NCBI GenBank assembly: GCA_024304875.1
Contig: JAMWZF010000002.1
Coordinates: 1 to 38,408 of the forward strand
Direction: 5' to 3'
Origin: Paracoccaceae bacterium
GTDB lineage: Bacteria > Pseudomonadota > Alphaproteobacteria > Rhodobacterales > Rhodobacteraceae
Length of the DNA: 38,408 nucleotides
Shown here: piece after piece, positions 25,628-34,965 of the stretch
Position numbering within the stretch: position 1 is the stretch's first letter
How the letters are laid out: each line of letters begins with the position of its first letter
Notes under the pieces: model-generated
The model's input: the letters and a program-made list of their open reading frames with translations, nothing else
Databases searched by the model: none
What the model was told of the DNA's origin: nothing
Position numbers and translations under genes: made by a program

Positions 25628-26520
25628 GCTGTCTCTTTCTGGAGGTCTTGGGCCACCCGGTCGACGAGCGGCGGGATGGCGCGGAAGACGTGGACGCCGG
25701 CGGACTGGAGCGCCTCGGCCTTGCTTTCGAAGGTGCCCTTGCCGCCGCTGACGATGGCGCCGGCATGGCCCATGGTCTTGCCCTCGGGCGCGGCCGAGCC
25801 GGCGAGAATGGCGTAGACCGGCTTGCCCAGCGGCTCTTGCGACAGACGGGCGGCGAGGTCCTCTTCCTCGGTGCCGCCGATCTCTCCGACGATGACGACG
25901 GCCCGGGTGGGGGCGTGATCGCGGAAGAGCGGGACGAGGTCGGCGAACCGGGTGCCCTTGATCGCGTCGCCGCCGACCCCGATCCAGGCCGACTGGCCGA
26001 GGCCGCGGGATTTCAGCCGCAGGGCGGTTTCGTAGGACAGCGTCCCGCTCTTGGACCAGAGCGCGATGGGGCCGGGGGCGAGGCAGGCGTCGGGCAGGAA
26101 GCCCAGCTTGCACCGCCCGGGCACGGCCAGCCCGGGAGAGGAGGCACCGGTCCATTCGGCGCCGTGTTCGCGAATCAGCGCATGAAGGTGCATGGCGTCA
26201 CGCACCGGCATCCCCTCGGTCACCGTCACGATCAGCCGCACTCCGGCTTCGAGAGCCTCGCGCGCGGCGGGCAGGACGGACATCGGCGGCACCATCGGCA
26301 GGGTGACCCGCGCGCCGGTGGCCGCTACGGCGTCGGCGCAGGTGGCGAAGATGGGCACGCCGTCCTGCACCTCTCCGCCCGCCTTGGGCGAGATTCCGGC
26401 GACGATGTTGGTGCCGTGACGCAGCATCAGCTTGATGTGCTGGCGGGCGGCGCGGCCGGTGGCACCCTGGACCATAACGGGCACCTGCGGCGCGGCGGGG
26501 TCGATCAGGTGCTCAAGCAT
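25624..26520 (-). CDS. Succinyl-CoA synthetase alpha subunit-like (CoA ligase, SucD/MtkB-like)
   Basis: VQGATGRAARQHIKLMLRHGTNIVAGISPKAGG; IALWSKSGTLSYETALRL; VVIVGEIGGTEEEDLAARL; APEGKTMGHAGAIV. Confidence 0.88.
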   Translation of the reverse strand: MLEHLIDPAAPQVPVMVQGATGRAARQHIKLMLRHGTNIVAGISPKAGGEVQDGVPIFATCADAVAATGARVTLPMVPPMSVLPAAREALEAGVRLIVTVTEGMPVRDAMHLHALIREHGAEWTGASSPGLAVPGRCKLGFLPDACLAPGPIALWSKSGTLSYETALRLKSRGLGQSAWIGVGGDAIKGTRFADLVPLFRDHAPTRAVVIVGEIGGTEEEDLAARLSQEPLGKPVYAILAGSAAPEGKTMGHAGAIVSGGKGTFESKAEALQSAGVHVFRAIPPLVDRVAQDLQKETA

Positions 26521-27667
26521 CGGCCACCTCCGGTGCGGCACAGAGGGCGATTGCGCGGTCGAGGTCCCGCTCGAGGATCAGGTTGCGACCCGAGGAGCGC
26601 AGGATCGCATCCGCCTGGTCCTGCCCGTTCCCGACAAGGCGCACGACCAGCGGCACCGGGACCTCGCCCAGCTCGTCCAGCGCCTTGAGCAGGAGCCCGG
26701 CGAATTCGCCTAGCTCGGTGATGCCCGCGAAGATGTTGACGAGGATGCAGTTGAGGTTCGGTCCCTCCAGCACCCGCCGGATGTTTTCGACCAGCCGGGC
26801 CGGGTCGCCCCGCATCCCGCCGGAGCGGATGTCGCAGAAGTTGTAGGGTTTCAGCCCGCGCGCGGTCATCTCGTCGATCAGCTGCATGGACAGGCCTGCG
26901 CCGGTAGTGACGAGGCCGATCTCGCCCTCCGGGTCCACCACGACAAGGTCGAAACCGTTGTCCCGCTTGAAGATCGCCTCGGGGTAGGCGTCGGCCCGGT
27001 CGTCGAGAAGGGCGGTCAGGCCCGGTTGGCGGGGCAGGGCGCCCTCGTCCACGTCCATGCGGACGTCGCCGGCGATCCAGCTGCCGTCGGCCCGCAGGAA
27101 CAGGGGGTTCAGCTCGATCAGCGTGGCGTCGAGATCGAGCCAGGCGGCGATCAGGTGGGCGCCCGCCTCGGTGACGGCGCGGGCGGCATTGGCGGGCAGA
27201 GCCCCGGCCACCTCGGACAGCGCCTCGGACAGGGAGGTAAGCTCGGGCCGGGTCCGGCGGCGGTGGATCGCTGTCTCGGCCTGTGCCTCGATTTCGACCC
27301 CACCCTCGGCGGAGGCCATCACCACGACCTCGGCGGTTGCCGGGTCGAGGACAAGGCCAAAATAGAGTTCCTGCGCCTCCGGCACGGCCTCCTCGATCCG
27401 CAGTTCCCGGACCGGAAATCCCTTGATGGTCAGGGCGCAGATATCGTTCGCCGCCTCTTCCAGCCCGGCCCGGCCCTGCACGACGCGCACGCCGCCCGCC
27501 ATGCCACGCCCGCCGACAGGGACCTGCGCCTTGACGACCCAGGGGCCGTCGCCCGTGGGCTCGGGCATAGTGCCCGCCGCTACAAGTACACCGCGGGGAA
27601 CGGTCAGTCCCCGCTTGCCCAGGAGCACTTTCGCATCGTGTTCGAGAAGTAGGATTTTCGCCTCCAC
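26513..27667 (-). CDS. Succinyl-CoA synthetase beta subunit-like (CoA ligase, SucC/MtkA-like)
   Basis: LLEHDAKVLLGKRGLTVPRG; WVVKAQVPVGGRGMAGGV; IELNPLFLRADGSWIAGDVRMDVDE; NIFAGITELGEFAGLLL; GTG start at 27667 inferred. Confidence 0.87.
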   Translation of the reverse strand: MEAKILLLEHDAKVLLGKRGLTVPRGVLVAAGTMPEPTGDGPWVVKAQVPVGGRGMAGGVRVVQGRAGLEEAANDICALTIKGFPVRELRIEEAVPEAQELYFGLVLDPATAEVVVMASAEGGVEIEAQAETAIHRRRTRPELTSLSEALSEVAGALPANAARAVTEAGAHLIAAWLDLDATLIELNPLFLRADGSWIAGDVRMDVDEGALPRQPGLTALLDDRADAYPEAIFKRDNGFDLVVVDPEGEIGLVTTGAGLSMQLIDEMTARGLKPYNFCDIRSGGMRGDPARLVENIRRVLEGPNLNCILVNIFAGITELGEFAGLLLKALDELGEVPVPLVVRLVGNGQDQADAILRSSGRNLILERDLDRAIALCAAPEVADA

Positions 27668-27707
27668 CGCTATCGACCGGATCGTTGATCGACATCTATG
27701 CATCCGT

Positions 27708-27717
27708 CTGTATACAG
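27708..27717. promoter_or_regulatory. Probable GntR-type operator CTGTATACAG
   Basis: Perfect palindrome in the divergent intergenic region between the CoA-ligase gene and ldh-type gene. Confidence 0.5.
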
Positions 27718-27761
27718 TTGTGTCCAAGACGTCAAACAACCAGCACTCGAGGGAGAGAAGT

Positions 27762-28832
27762 ATGACCGACGCAGCCAGCGTGAACCTGCGCGCAGACGAG
27801 GCAACGGCCTTTGCAGCCGGGCTCTTGCAGTCCTCCGGCGTGCCGGAAGAGGACGCAGGGATCGCCGCTTCGGCGCTTGTCCGGGCGGACCTACGGGGAA
27901 TCGACACGCATGGGATCGTCCGGCTTCCGGGCTACCTGAGCCGCCTCGACAAGGGGCTGGTGACGGCGGCGCCGCAGCTGACCTTCGAGCGCATCGCGCC
28001 GTCCGTCGCCCGGCTCGACGGCCAGGATGGTCTTGGCTTCGTGATCGCCAGCCGGGCGATCGACGAAGCGGTGACCATTGCGCAGGACGCCGGCATCGCC
28101 CTCGTCGGCGTGCGCAACTCAACACATTTCGGCATGGCGGCGACCTACCTGCTGAAGGCGGTCGAAGCTGGATGCCTCGCCCTCGTCTTCACCAACGCCT
28201 CGCGCGCCCTCCCGCCCTGGGGCGGAACCGAAGAGCTGTTCGGGACCAGCCCCTTCGCCGCCGCCGCGCCGAATGCCGGCGGGCTGCCCTTCATCCTCGA
28301 CATGGCGCCGACCGTCGTGGCCCGGGGCAAGATCCGCAAGGCCGCCCGCGAGGGCCGCGCCATCCCCGACACATGGGCGTTGGACGGCGAGGGCAGACCC
28401 ACGACCGACCCCGAGGCGGCGCTGAAGGGCACCCTTCTGCCAATTGGCGGACCCAAGGGCGCGGGGCTGTCGATGCTGATGGACATCCTCTGCGGGGTCC
28501 TGACCGGGGCACGGTTCGCAGGGGATGTTGGGGACCAGTACAAGAACTTCGACCGCCCGCAGGGGGTGGGCCATTTCATCTTGGTGATGAAGCCCGACCT
28601 CTTCATCTCGACCGACGACTTCACCGCGCGGATGGCCGAACTGGTCGACACCGTGAAGGCGAATCCCAAGGCCGACGGCGTTGAGGAGATCTTCATGCCG
28701 GGCGAACCCGAGTCACTGGTCGAGGCGGCGCGGCGGTCGGAGGGTATCCCCTACCGGCGGGTGGACCTGGAGCCGCTCGCGGAAATCGCGCGGGGCAGGG
28801 GTGTGGCCCTGCCTAAAGCCCTGTCTGCCTAG
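27762..28832 (+). CDS. Ldh family (malate/L-lactate/ureidoglycolate) oxidoreductase
   Basis: RADLRGIDTHGIVRLPGYLSRLDKG; GVRNSTHFGMAATYLLKA; GTSPFAAAAPNAGGLPFILDMAPTVVARGKIRKAAREGR. Confidence 0.93.
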   Translation: MTDAASVNLRADEATAFAAGLLQSSGVPEEDAGIAASALVRADLRGIDTHGIVRLPGYLSRLDKGLVTAAPQLTFERIAPSVARLDGQDGLGFVIASRAIDEAVTIAQDAGIALVGVRNSTHFGMAATYLLKAVEAGCLALVFTNASRALPPWGGTEELFGTSPFAAAAPNAGGLPFILDMAPTVVARGKIRKAAREGRAIPDTWALDGEGRPTTDPEAALKGTLLPIGGPKGAGLSMLMDILCGVLTGARFAGDVGDQYKNFDRPQGVGHFILVMKPDLFISTDDFTARMAELVDTVKANPKADGVEEIFMPGEPESLVEAARRSEGIPYRRVDLEPLAEIARGRGVALPKALSA

Positions 28833-29455
28833 TAGCGGAACATCATCCCCAGCCGCGTGTCCCGGGCTTTCCGGATGTGTTCGCGGGCGTGCTGCTCGGC
28901 GGCTTCGGGGTCGCGCTTCTCGATCGCCTCGAGGATCGCATTGTGCTCGACCACGGAGTCGCTCTGCCGGTTCTCGACCATGAAGGTTGTGTTGGGCATC
29001 AGCATCAGCGTGTCGTGCATCCCCGCGAGGAGGTTCAGCAGGTGCTTGTTGTGCGCCGCCTCGTAGATCGCGTCATGGAAAGCGCGGTTGAGCTGCGCGA
29101 CACGGGGCGGGTCGTCCTCGCAGGCGGCGAAGGCCTCGGCGATGTGCTGCATCGAATAGAGGTCGCTGGGCGAGGCATGTTGCGCCGCGAAGCGGGCCGC
29201 CGCCCCCTCGAGAAGTTCGCGGATGGCATAGAGTTCGAGCACCCCGGCGCGGTCCATCTGCGTCACTGATAGCCCCGAGGCGGTCATCTCGAGAAGGCCG
29301 CGTTCCTGCAGCCGCGACAGGGCCTCGCGCACGGGGGTCCGGCTGACCTGGAAAGCCTTGGCCACGTCCTCGGCCCGGATCCTGTCCCCCGGCTTGTACT
29401 TGCCTAGGCGCAATCCCTCCATGAAGTCCGCGTAAACCTGTTGTGAGATCGACAT
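28829..29455 (-). CDS. GntR family transcriptional regulator (FCD domain)
   Basis: YKPGDRIRAEDVAKAFQVSRTPVREALSRLQERGLLEM; C-terminal FCD-type helical domain; start MSISQQVY.. at 29455. Confidence 0.93.
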   Translation of the reverse strand: MSISQQVYADFMEGLRLGKYKPGDRIRAEDVAKAFQVSRTPVREALSRLQERGLLEMTASGLSVTQMDRAGVLELYAIRELLEGAAARFAAQHASPSDLYSMQHIAEAFAACEDDPPRVAQLNRAFHDAIYEAAHNKHLLNLLAGMHDTLMLMPNTTFMVENRQSDSVVEHNAILEAIEKRDPEAAEQHAREHIRKARDTRLGMMFRY

Positions 29456-29606
29456 AGGCCGATGATCCTTTGTTCCGGGCGTCAACCACAGGGCGCAGGT
29501 CCCGGTGCCGCTACAATCGTCGAGGGCCTTGGCTTTAACAGCAATTCCGGGTCCGGGCAAATACACAGGATCCGCGGGGAGCGTTTTGCGTCACGTTGTA
29601 GACAAG

Positions 29607-29614
29607 CGTATACG
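29607..29614. promoter_or_regulatory. Candidate GntR-type half/degenerate operator CGTATACG
   Basis: GTATAC core upstream of the 2-hydroxyacid dehydrogenase and divergent gntR. Confidence 0.4.
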
Positions 29615-29693
29615 GGTGGATAATATTAAACGCTAAGTGCGACGGCAAATTCGGTCGCACGCTTCTTACAGCTCCGCAGACAGCAGGTACTCT

Positions 29694-30671
29694 ATGTCAT
29701 CGCTCACCCTCGGCATAATCGACCCGTTCCATCCCGCCATCCTCGACGAGATCCGGAGGGCGGCGCCGAACGACTGGACGCTGTCGGTCACCGAGGGCCC
29801 CACCAACGAGGCGCGGGCCGTCGCCCTCGCCGGGGCCGACATGGCCTTCGTCATGGCAACGCCGATGCCGCGCACCCTCTTGGAGGCCGCGCCCAGACTG
29901 CGCTTTATCCAGAAGCTGGGGGCCGGAGTCGACCGGATCGACAGCGCCTATTGCGCAGAGGCGGGCATCGGCCTCGCCCGGCTCCAGGCTGGCAACAACA
30001 TACCTGTGGCCGAGCACACGATGCTCTTGATGCTCGCCGCCTGCCGGAATCTTCCTTGGCTCGACGCCCAAACTCGGGCCGGGGCCTGGGACAAGGAACA
30101 GGTGCGTGGCCGGAACCTGCAACTGCATGGCAAGACCGTCGGCATCGTCGGCTTCGGCGCCATCGGACGACAGGTGGCACGGCTCCTGGCGGGGTGGGGC
30201 GTGACGCTGGTCTACTACGATCCTGTCCGGGCGGGCGCGGAGGACGAGGCGGAGTTCGGGGCGGCCTACCGCGACCTCGACGCGCTCCTCGCCGAGGCGG
30301 ACGTGGTCACGCTGCACCTGCCGCTTCTGCCGCAGACCTCCAACCTGCTGGACGCCGCCCGGCTGGACGCGATGAAGCCCGGTGCGATCCTCGTCAACGC
30401 CGCGCGGGGCGGGCTGGTGGACGAGGCGGCGCTGGTGGACCGGCTGCGCTCGGGCCATATCCACGCCGCCGGGATCGATGCCTTCGCGACCGAGCCGCCG
30501 CTCGGCAGCCCGCTACTGGACCTGCCCAACACCATCGTGACGCCGCATTGCGCGGGGGGGACGGTCGAAAACTTCGCCCTGGTCGCCGAGCGGGGCGTGG
30601 CCAATATTCAAAGGGTTCTCGCCGGTGAGCCGCTGGACCTGGCCGAACTGGTGGTGCCGCCGCGCAGGTAA
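29694..30671 (+). CDS. D-2-hydroxyacid dehydrogenase family protein
   Basis: GKTVGIVGFGAIGRQVARLLAGWG; GAILVNAARGGLVDEAALVDRLRSGHIHAAGIDAFATEPP. Confidence 0.93.
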   Translation: MSSLTLGIIDPFHPAILDEIRRAAPNDWTLSVTEGPTNEARAVALAGADMAFVMATPMPRTLLEAAPRLRFIQKLGAGVDRIDSAYCAEAGIGLARLQAGNNIPVAEHTMLLMLAACRNLPWLDAQTRAGAWDKEQVRGRNLQLHGKTVGIVGFGAIGRQVARLLAGWGVTLVYYDPVRAGAEDEAEFGAAYRDLDALLAEADVVTLHLPLLPQTSNLLDAARLDAMKPGAILVNAARGGLVDEAALVDRLRSGHIHAAGIDAFATEPPLGSPLLDLPNTIVTPHCAGGTVENFALVAERGVANIQRVLAGEPLDLAELVVPPRR

Positions 30672-30705
30672 GCCGCCGGCCTGCCCTTGACCTCTCTGGA
30701 TGCGA

Positions 30706-30722
30706 CTGTATACAGACGTATA
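30706..30722. promoter_or_regulatory. Probable GntR-type operator CTGTATACAGACGTATA
   Basis: Perfect CTGTATACAG palindrome upstream of the TPP-enzyme/tcuAB unit. Confidence 0.5.
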
Positions 30723-30779
30723 ACCACGGACGCGCGGTGAAGAGTAAGCGCCGCCCGCCGCCATTTCAGGGAGGGCCAG

Positions 30780-32390
30780 ATGGCAACCACGGTCGAAGTC
30801 CTTGCGGACGCATTCAAGGAATCTGGCACCAACTTCATCGTGGGGCACCCCGGCGGTGAATCCGTGGAACTGATGGAGGCGGCTCGCGTGCGGGATATGC
30901 GCTTCATCCTGATGAAGCAGGAAGTCGCCGGCGCGATGATGGCCGCGACATGGGGCGACATCACCGGCAGCCCGGGCGTCTGCCTGTCGACCCGTGGTCC
31001 CGGCGCCGCCAACATGGTGAACGGCGTCGCGCACGCTTCGCTCGACCGGGCGCCGCTGATCGTCCTGACCGACCGCTATTCCACGCCAGAGCATGAAACG
31101 GGCCTCCGCCAGCGCATCGACCACCTCGCCATGATGGCGCCGCTGGTCAAATGGGGTACCACACTCGACGCCCGCGTCGTGCGCACCCAGGTCGCCCGCG
31201 CCATGCGGACCACGACCGCCCCGGCCCCAGGCCCGGTGCAGTTCGACATCCCCCAGAGCGAGACCAAGAAGGAGGCCGGCGAGCTGAAGATGGCTCCGCC
31301 GCTGATGCCGGAGGCGGCCTATGCCGATCCCGACCGCGCGGGCCTCAAACGGATCAAGGACAAGATCAACGCTGCCAGCAAGCCGATCCTGCTGGCCGGC
31401 ATGGGCGTCCTCTGGGACCGCGCCTCGGACGAACTCGTGGCCCTGGCCGAACGGCTCGGCGCGCCGGTCCTGACCACCTCCAAGGTCAAGGGCGCGATCC
31501 CCGAGGATCACCCCCTCCGGGCCGGCTGCATCATCGGCGGCCTGATCGAGCGCAAGCTAGTGAACGAGGCCGACCTCATCATCACGCTCGGGCTCGACGG
31601 GATCGAGCTTCAGCCGAAACCCTGGCCCTACACGCTTCCCGTTGTGGCCCTGTCCAACACCATGGCCCTCGACGCGCTTGTCCCGGCCGAGTTCGAGGTG
31701 CTGGGCAACCTCAAGGCGCTGATGCACGCGCTGGCCGAGGACTGCGCCGAGGGGCAGGGCTGGGGTGAACCTGCAGCCAAGACCTTCCGCGACGATGTGG
31801 TCCAGGCGCTGAACACGCCGTCCAAGGGCCTCTCGCCGCAGCGGGCGATGGAGGTCTGCCGCGCCGTCCTGCCGCGCGACACGATCGCGACCTGTGACGC
31901 GGGGGCGAGCCGCCTTCTGGTGGTCCAGAAATGGCAGAGCTACGGCCCCCGCGAATTCCTGACCTCGAACGGTCTCGGCTCCATGGGCTACGCCGTTCCC
32001 GGCGCCCTCGGCGCGCGGATGGCCCATCCGGACCGGCCCGTGGTCGCCTTCACCGGCGACGGTGGCTTCATGATGGCGGTGGCCGAGCTTCAGACCGCGG
32101 TGCGCGAGAAGCTCCCGATCACCGTGGTCGTCCTCGACGACGAGGAGATCGGCCTGATCCGCATCAAGCAGGAGATCAAGGGCATCGGCAAATACGGCGT
32201 CGGCATCGGCGGCATGGACTGGGAAAGCCTCGCCCGCGGCTTCGGCGCGGAGGGCGTGACCGTCCATACCGAGAACGAGCTGCAGGACGCGTTGTCCAAG
32301 GCCAAGCACACCGACCAGGTCACTGTCATCGCCGTCAAGATCGATGGTTCGGGCTATGTCGACCAGTTCAACGCCCTGCGCGAGCTGTGA
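30780..32390 (+). CDS. Thiamine pyrophosphate-dependent enzyme (acetolactate synthase large subunit-like)
   Basis: VGHPGGESVELMEAARVRDMRFILMKQEVAGAMMAATWGDITGSPGVCLSTRGPGAANMVNGVAHA; GDGGFMMAVAELQTAVREKLPITVVVLDD. Confidence 0.92.
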   Translation: MATTVEVLADAFKESGTNFIVGHPGGESVELMEAARVRDMRFILMKQEVAGAMMAATWGDITGSPGVCLSTRGPGAANMVNGVAHASLDRAPLIVLTDRYSTPEHETGLRQRIDHLAMMAPLVKWGTTLDARVVRTQVARAMRTTTAPAPGPVQFDIPQSETKKEAGELKMAPPLMPEAAYADPDRAGLKRIKDKINAASKPILLAGMGVLWDRASDELVALAERLGAPVLTTSKVKGAIPEDHPLRAGCIIGGLIERKLVNEADLIITLGLDGIELQPKPWPYTLPVVALSNTMALDALVPAEFEVLGNLKALMHALAEDCAEGQGWGEPAAKTFRDDVVQALNTPSKGLSPQRAMEVCRAVLPRDTIATCDAGASRLLVVQKWQSYGPREFLTSNGLGSMGYAVPGALGARMAHPDRPVVAFTGDGGFMMAVAELQTAVREKLPITVVVLDDEEIGLIRIKQEIKGIGKYGVGIGGMDWESLARGFGAEGVTVHTENELQDALSKAKHTDQVTVIAVKIDGSGYVDQFNALREL

Positions 32391-32396
32391 ACCGCC

Positions 32397-33824
32397 ATGG
32401 GAAAGGCGAACGGACATGCCCCGGAGATCCCGGACCTGCCCACCCGCTATGACGTGATCGTGGTTGGGGGGGGCAATGCCGCCCTCTGCGCCGCAATCAC
32501 CGCTCGGCGGGACGGGGCCAGCGTCCTCGTCCTCGAGGCCGCCAACAAGTTCTACCGGGGCGGCAACACCCGGCACACCCGCAACCTGCGCTGCGCCCAT
32601 GACGAGGGGAACGAGATCCTGACCGGCCCCTACCCGGTGGACGAGTTCATGGACGACCTGATGCGCGTGACGAAGGGCCAGACCGACGAGGACCTCGCCC
32701 GCTTCACGCTCGAGGAAAGTAAGGGCCTCTGGGACTGGATGAACGGCGCCGGGGTCCGGTTCCAACAGCCGCTGGGCGGCACCCTTGGGCTGGGCCGGAC
32801 CAACGCCTTCTTCCTCGGCGGCGGCCGGGCGATGCTGAATGCCCTCTATCGCACGGCGGAGGGGCTGGGCGTCGACATCCGCTACGAGGCCGCCGTCACG
32901 GACATCGACATCGAGAACGGCTTCTTCAAATCCGTGGTGGTAGAGGCGGCGGACGGGACCTTCCGCGCCCACGGACGCGCCCTCGTTACCGCGTCGGGCG
33001 GGTTCGAGAGCAACATCGAGTGGCTCAAGGAATACTGGGGCGAGCGGGCCGAGAACTTCCTGATCCGGGGCACCTCGAACAATCGGGGGTCCATCCTCCG
33101 GCTGCTGCTGGACAAGGGGATCGAGCCGGTGGGCGATCCGACCCAGTGCCATGCCGTGGCCATCGACGCCCGCAGCCCCAAGTTCGACGGCGGCATCGTC
33201 ACCCGGCTCGACTGCATCGTCTTCGGCATCGTGATGAACAACCGGTGCGAGAGGTTCTACGACGAGGGCGAGGATTTCTGGCCCAAGCGCTATGCCATTT
33301 GGGGCCGGCTCGTCGCGGACCAGCCGGACCAGATCGCCTACATCGTCTTCGACGACAAGAGCATGGGCAGCTTCATGCCCTCGGTCTATCCTGCGATCGA
33401 GGCGCAGACGCTCGAGGTGCTGGCGGGCAAGCTGGAGCTGGACCCCGTGAAATTCACCGCCACGGTGACCGAGTTCAACGGCGCCGTGCGCGAGGGCCAT
33501 TTCGACACCGACATCCACGACGAATGCCACACCGAGGGACTCGATCCGCCCAAGAGCCACTGGGCCCGGAAGATCGACCGCGCCCCATTCTACGCCTACC
33601 CGGTCCGGCCCGGTATCACCTTCACCTACCTCGGCACCCGCGTGAACCGCGAGGCCAAGGTGTTGATGCAGGGCGGCACACCTTCGGCGAACATCTTCGC
33701 CGCTGGAGAGATCATGGCCGGCAACGTGCTGGGGCAGGGCTATCTTGCCGGGATCGGCATGACCATTGGGGCGGTTTGGGGCCGCCTCGCCGGAGAAGGA
33801 GCCGCGCGCCATGCACGCAACTGA
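32397..33824 (+). CDS. tcuA: FAD-dependent tricarballylate dehydrogenase TcuA-like
   Basis: YDVIVVGGGNAALCAAITARRDGASVLVLEAANKFYRGGNTRHTRNLRCAHD; SANIFAAGEIMAGNVLGQGYLAGIGMTIGAVWGR. Confidence 0.92.
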   Translation: MGKANGHAPEIPDLPTRYDVIVVGGGNAALCAAITARRDGASVLVLEAANKFYRGGNTRHTRNLRCAHDEGNEILTGPYPVDEFMDDLMRVTKGQTDEDLARFTLEESKGLWDWMNGAGVRFQQPLGGTLGLGRTNAFFLGGGRAMLNALYRTAEGLGVDIRYEAAVTDIDIENGFFKSVVVEAADGTFRAHGRALVTASGGFESNIEWLKEYWGERAENFLIRGTSNNRGSILRLLLDKGIEPVGDPTQCHAVAIDARSPKFDGGIVTRLDCIVFGIVMNNRCERFYDEGEDFWPKRYAIWGRLVADQPDQIAYIVFDDKSMGSFMPSVYPAIEAQTLEVLAGKLELDPVKFTATVTEFNGAVREGHFDTDIHDECHTEGLDPPKSHWARKIDRAPFYAYPVRPGITFTYLGTRVNREAKVLMQGGTPSANIFAAGEIMAGNVLGQGYLAGIGMTIGAVWGRLAGEGAARHARN

Positions 33825-34965
33825 CGCCCTGACCGAAGCCGACCGGCAGATCACCATCTGCAACGCCTGCCGCTACTGCGAGGGGCTCTGTGCCGTCTTT
33901 CCGGCGCTCGAGATGAACCGGCATTTCGCGGACGGCGACCTCAACTACCTCGCCAACCTCTGTCACAACTGTGGCGCCTGCTACCACGACTGCCAGTTCT
34001 CGCCGCCGCATGAGTTCGTGGTGAACATCCCCCAGGTTCTGGCCGAGGTCCGCAACGACAGCTATGGACAATACGCTTGGCCCCGCGCCCTGGCCCCGGT
34101 CTTTGCCCGCAACGGCGTGCTGATCGCCTGCCTGCTGGCGCTGTCCGTGGCCGTGTTCCTGATCGGGATGATCTCGCTCAACGACCCCGGCGCGCTCTGG
34201 ACGGCGCATACCGCGCCCGAGGGGTTCTATGCCCTGATGCCCCATACCGCGATGGTCTGGATTTTCGGCACTGTCTTTCTCTTTGCCATGCTCGCCCTCG
34301 CCATGGGGGTCCGCAACTTCTGGCGCGACACGAACGCGGCGAACATGGTGGATGCCGATGCGCCCTCGGTCTGGCAGGCGCTGAAGGACGCCGGCTCCCT
34401 GCGCTACCTCGACGGGGGCGGCGTCGGCTGCTTCAACGAGGACGACGCGCCCGACGATAACCGTCGCCTCTGGCATCACCTCACGTTCTACGGCTTCCTG
34501 CTGTGCTTCGCCGCGACCTCCATGGGCACCGTCTATCACTACGTTTTCGGCTGGCCCGCGCCCTATGCGTGGTGGGATATTCCGCCGCTCCTCGGCATCG
34601 CGGGCGGGCTCATGCTGACCGCCGGGACCTGGGGCCTGCTGAAGGCCAAGCGCCAGCGCCTATCGGCTTTGAAGGACGAGCGGATGACGGGCATGGACGT
34701 CGCTTTCACCTTGATGCTGCTGCTGACCGCCGTGACCGGCCTTCTGCTGCGGTTCCTCGGCGAGACGCCCCTGATGGGCCCGCTCCTTGCTGTGCACCTC
34801 GGCGTGGTCCTCGCCCTCTTCATGTCGATGCCCTACGGCAAGTTCGTTCACGGCATCTACCGCACCGCCGCGCTCTGCCGCTACGCGATGGCAAGGCGTC
34901 ACGGGCTGCGGCAGGCGTCCAAGGCCGAGCCCAAGGCCACCGACGCGGCGGCGGCGCGGGGATGA
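33811..34965 (+). CDS. tcuB: Tricarballylate utilization 4Fe-4S protein TcuB-like
   Basis: ICNACRYCEGLCAVFPALEMNRHFADGDLNYLANLCHNCGACYHDCQFSPPHEFVVNIPQ; multiple TM helices. Confidence 0.93.
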   Translation: MHATDALTEADRQITICNACRYCEGLCAVFPALEMNRHFADGDLNYLANLCHNCGACYHDCQFSPPHEFVVNIPQVLAEVRNDSYGQYAWPRALAPVFARNGVLIACLLALSVAVFLIGMISLNDPGALWTAHTAPEGFYALMPHTAMVWIFGTVFLFAMLALAMGVRNFWRDTNAANMVDADAPSVWQALKDAGSLRYLDGGGVGCFNEDDAPDDNRRLWHHLTFYGFLLCFAATSMGTVYHYVFGWPAPYAWWDIPPLLGIAGGLMLTAGTWGLLKAKRQRLSALKDERMTGMDVAFTLMLLLTAVTGLLLRFLGETPLMGPLLAVHLGVVLALFMSMPYGKFVHGIYRTAALCRYAMARRHGLRQASKAEPKATDAAAARG

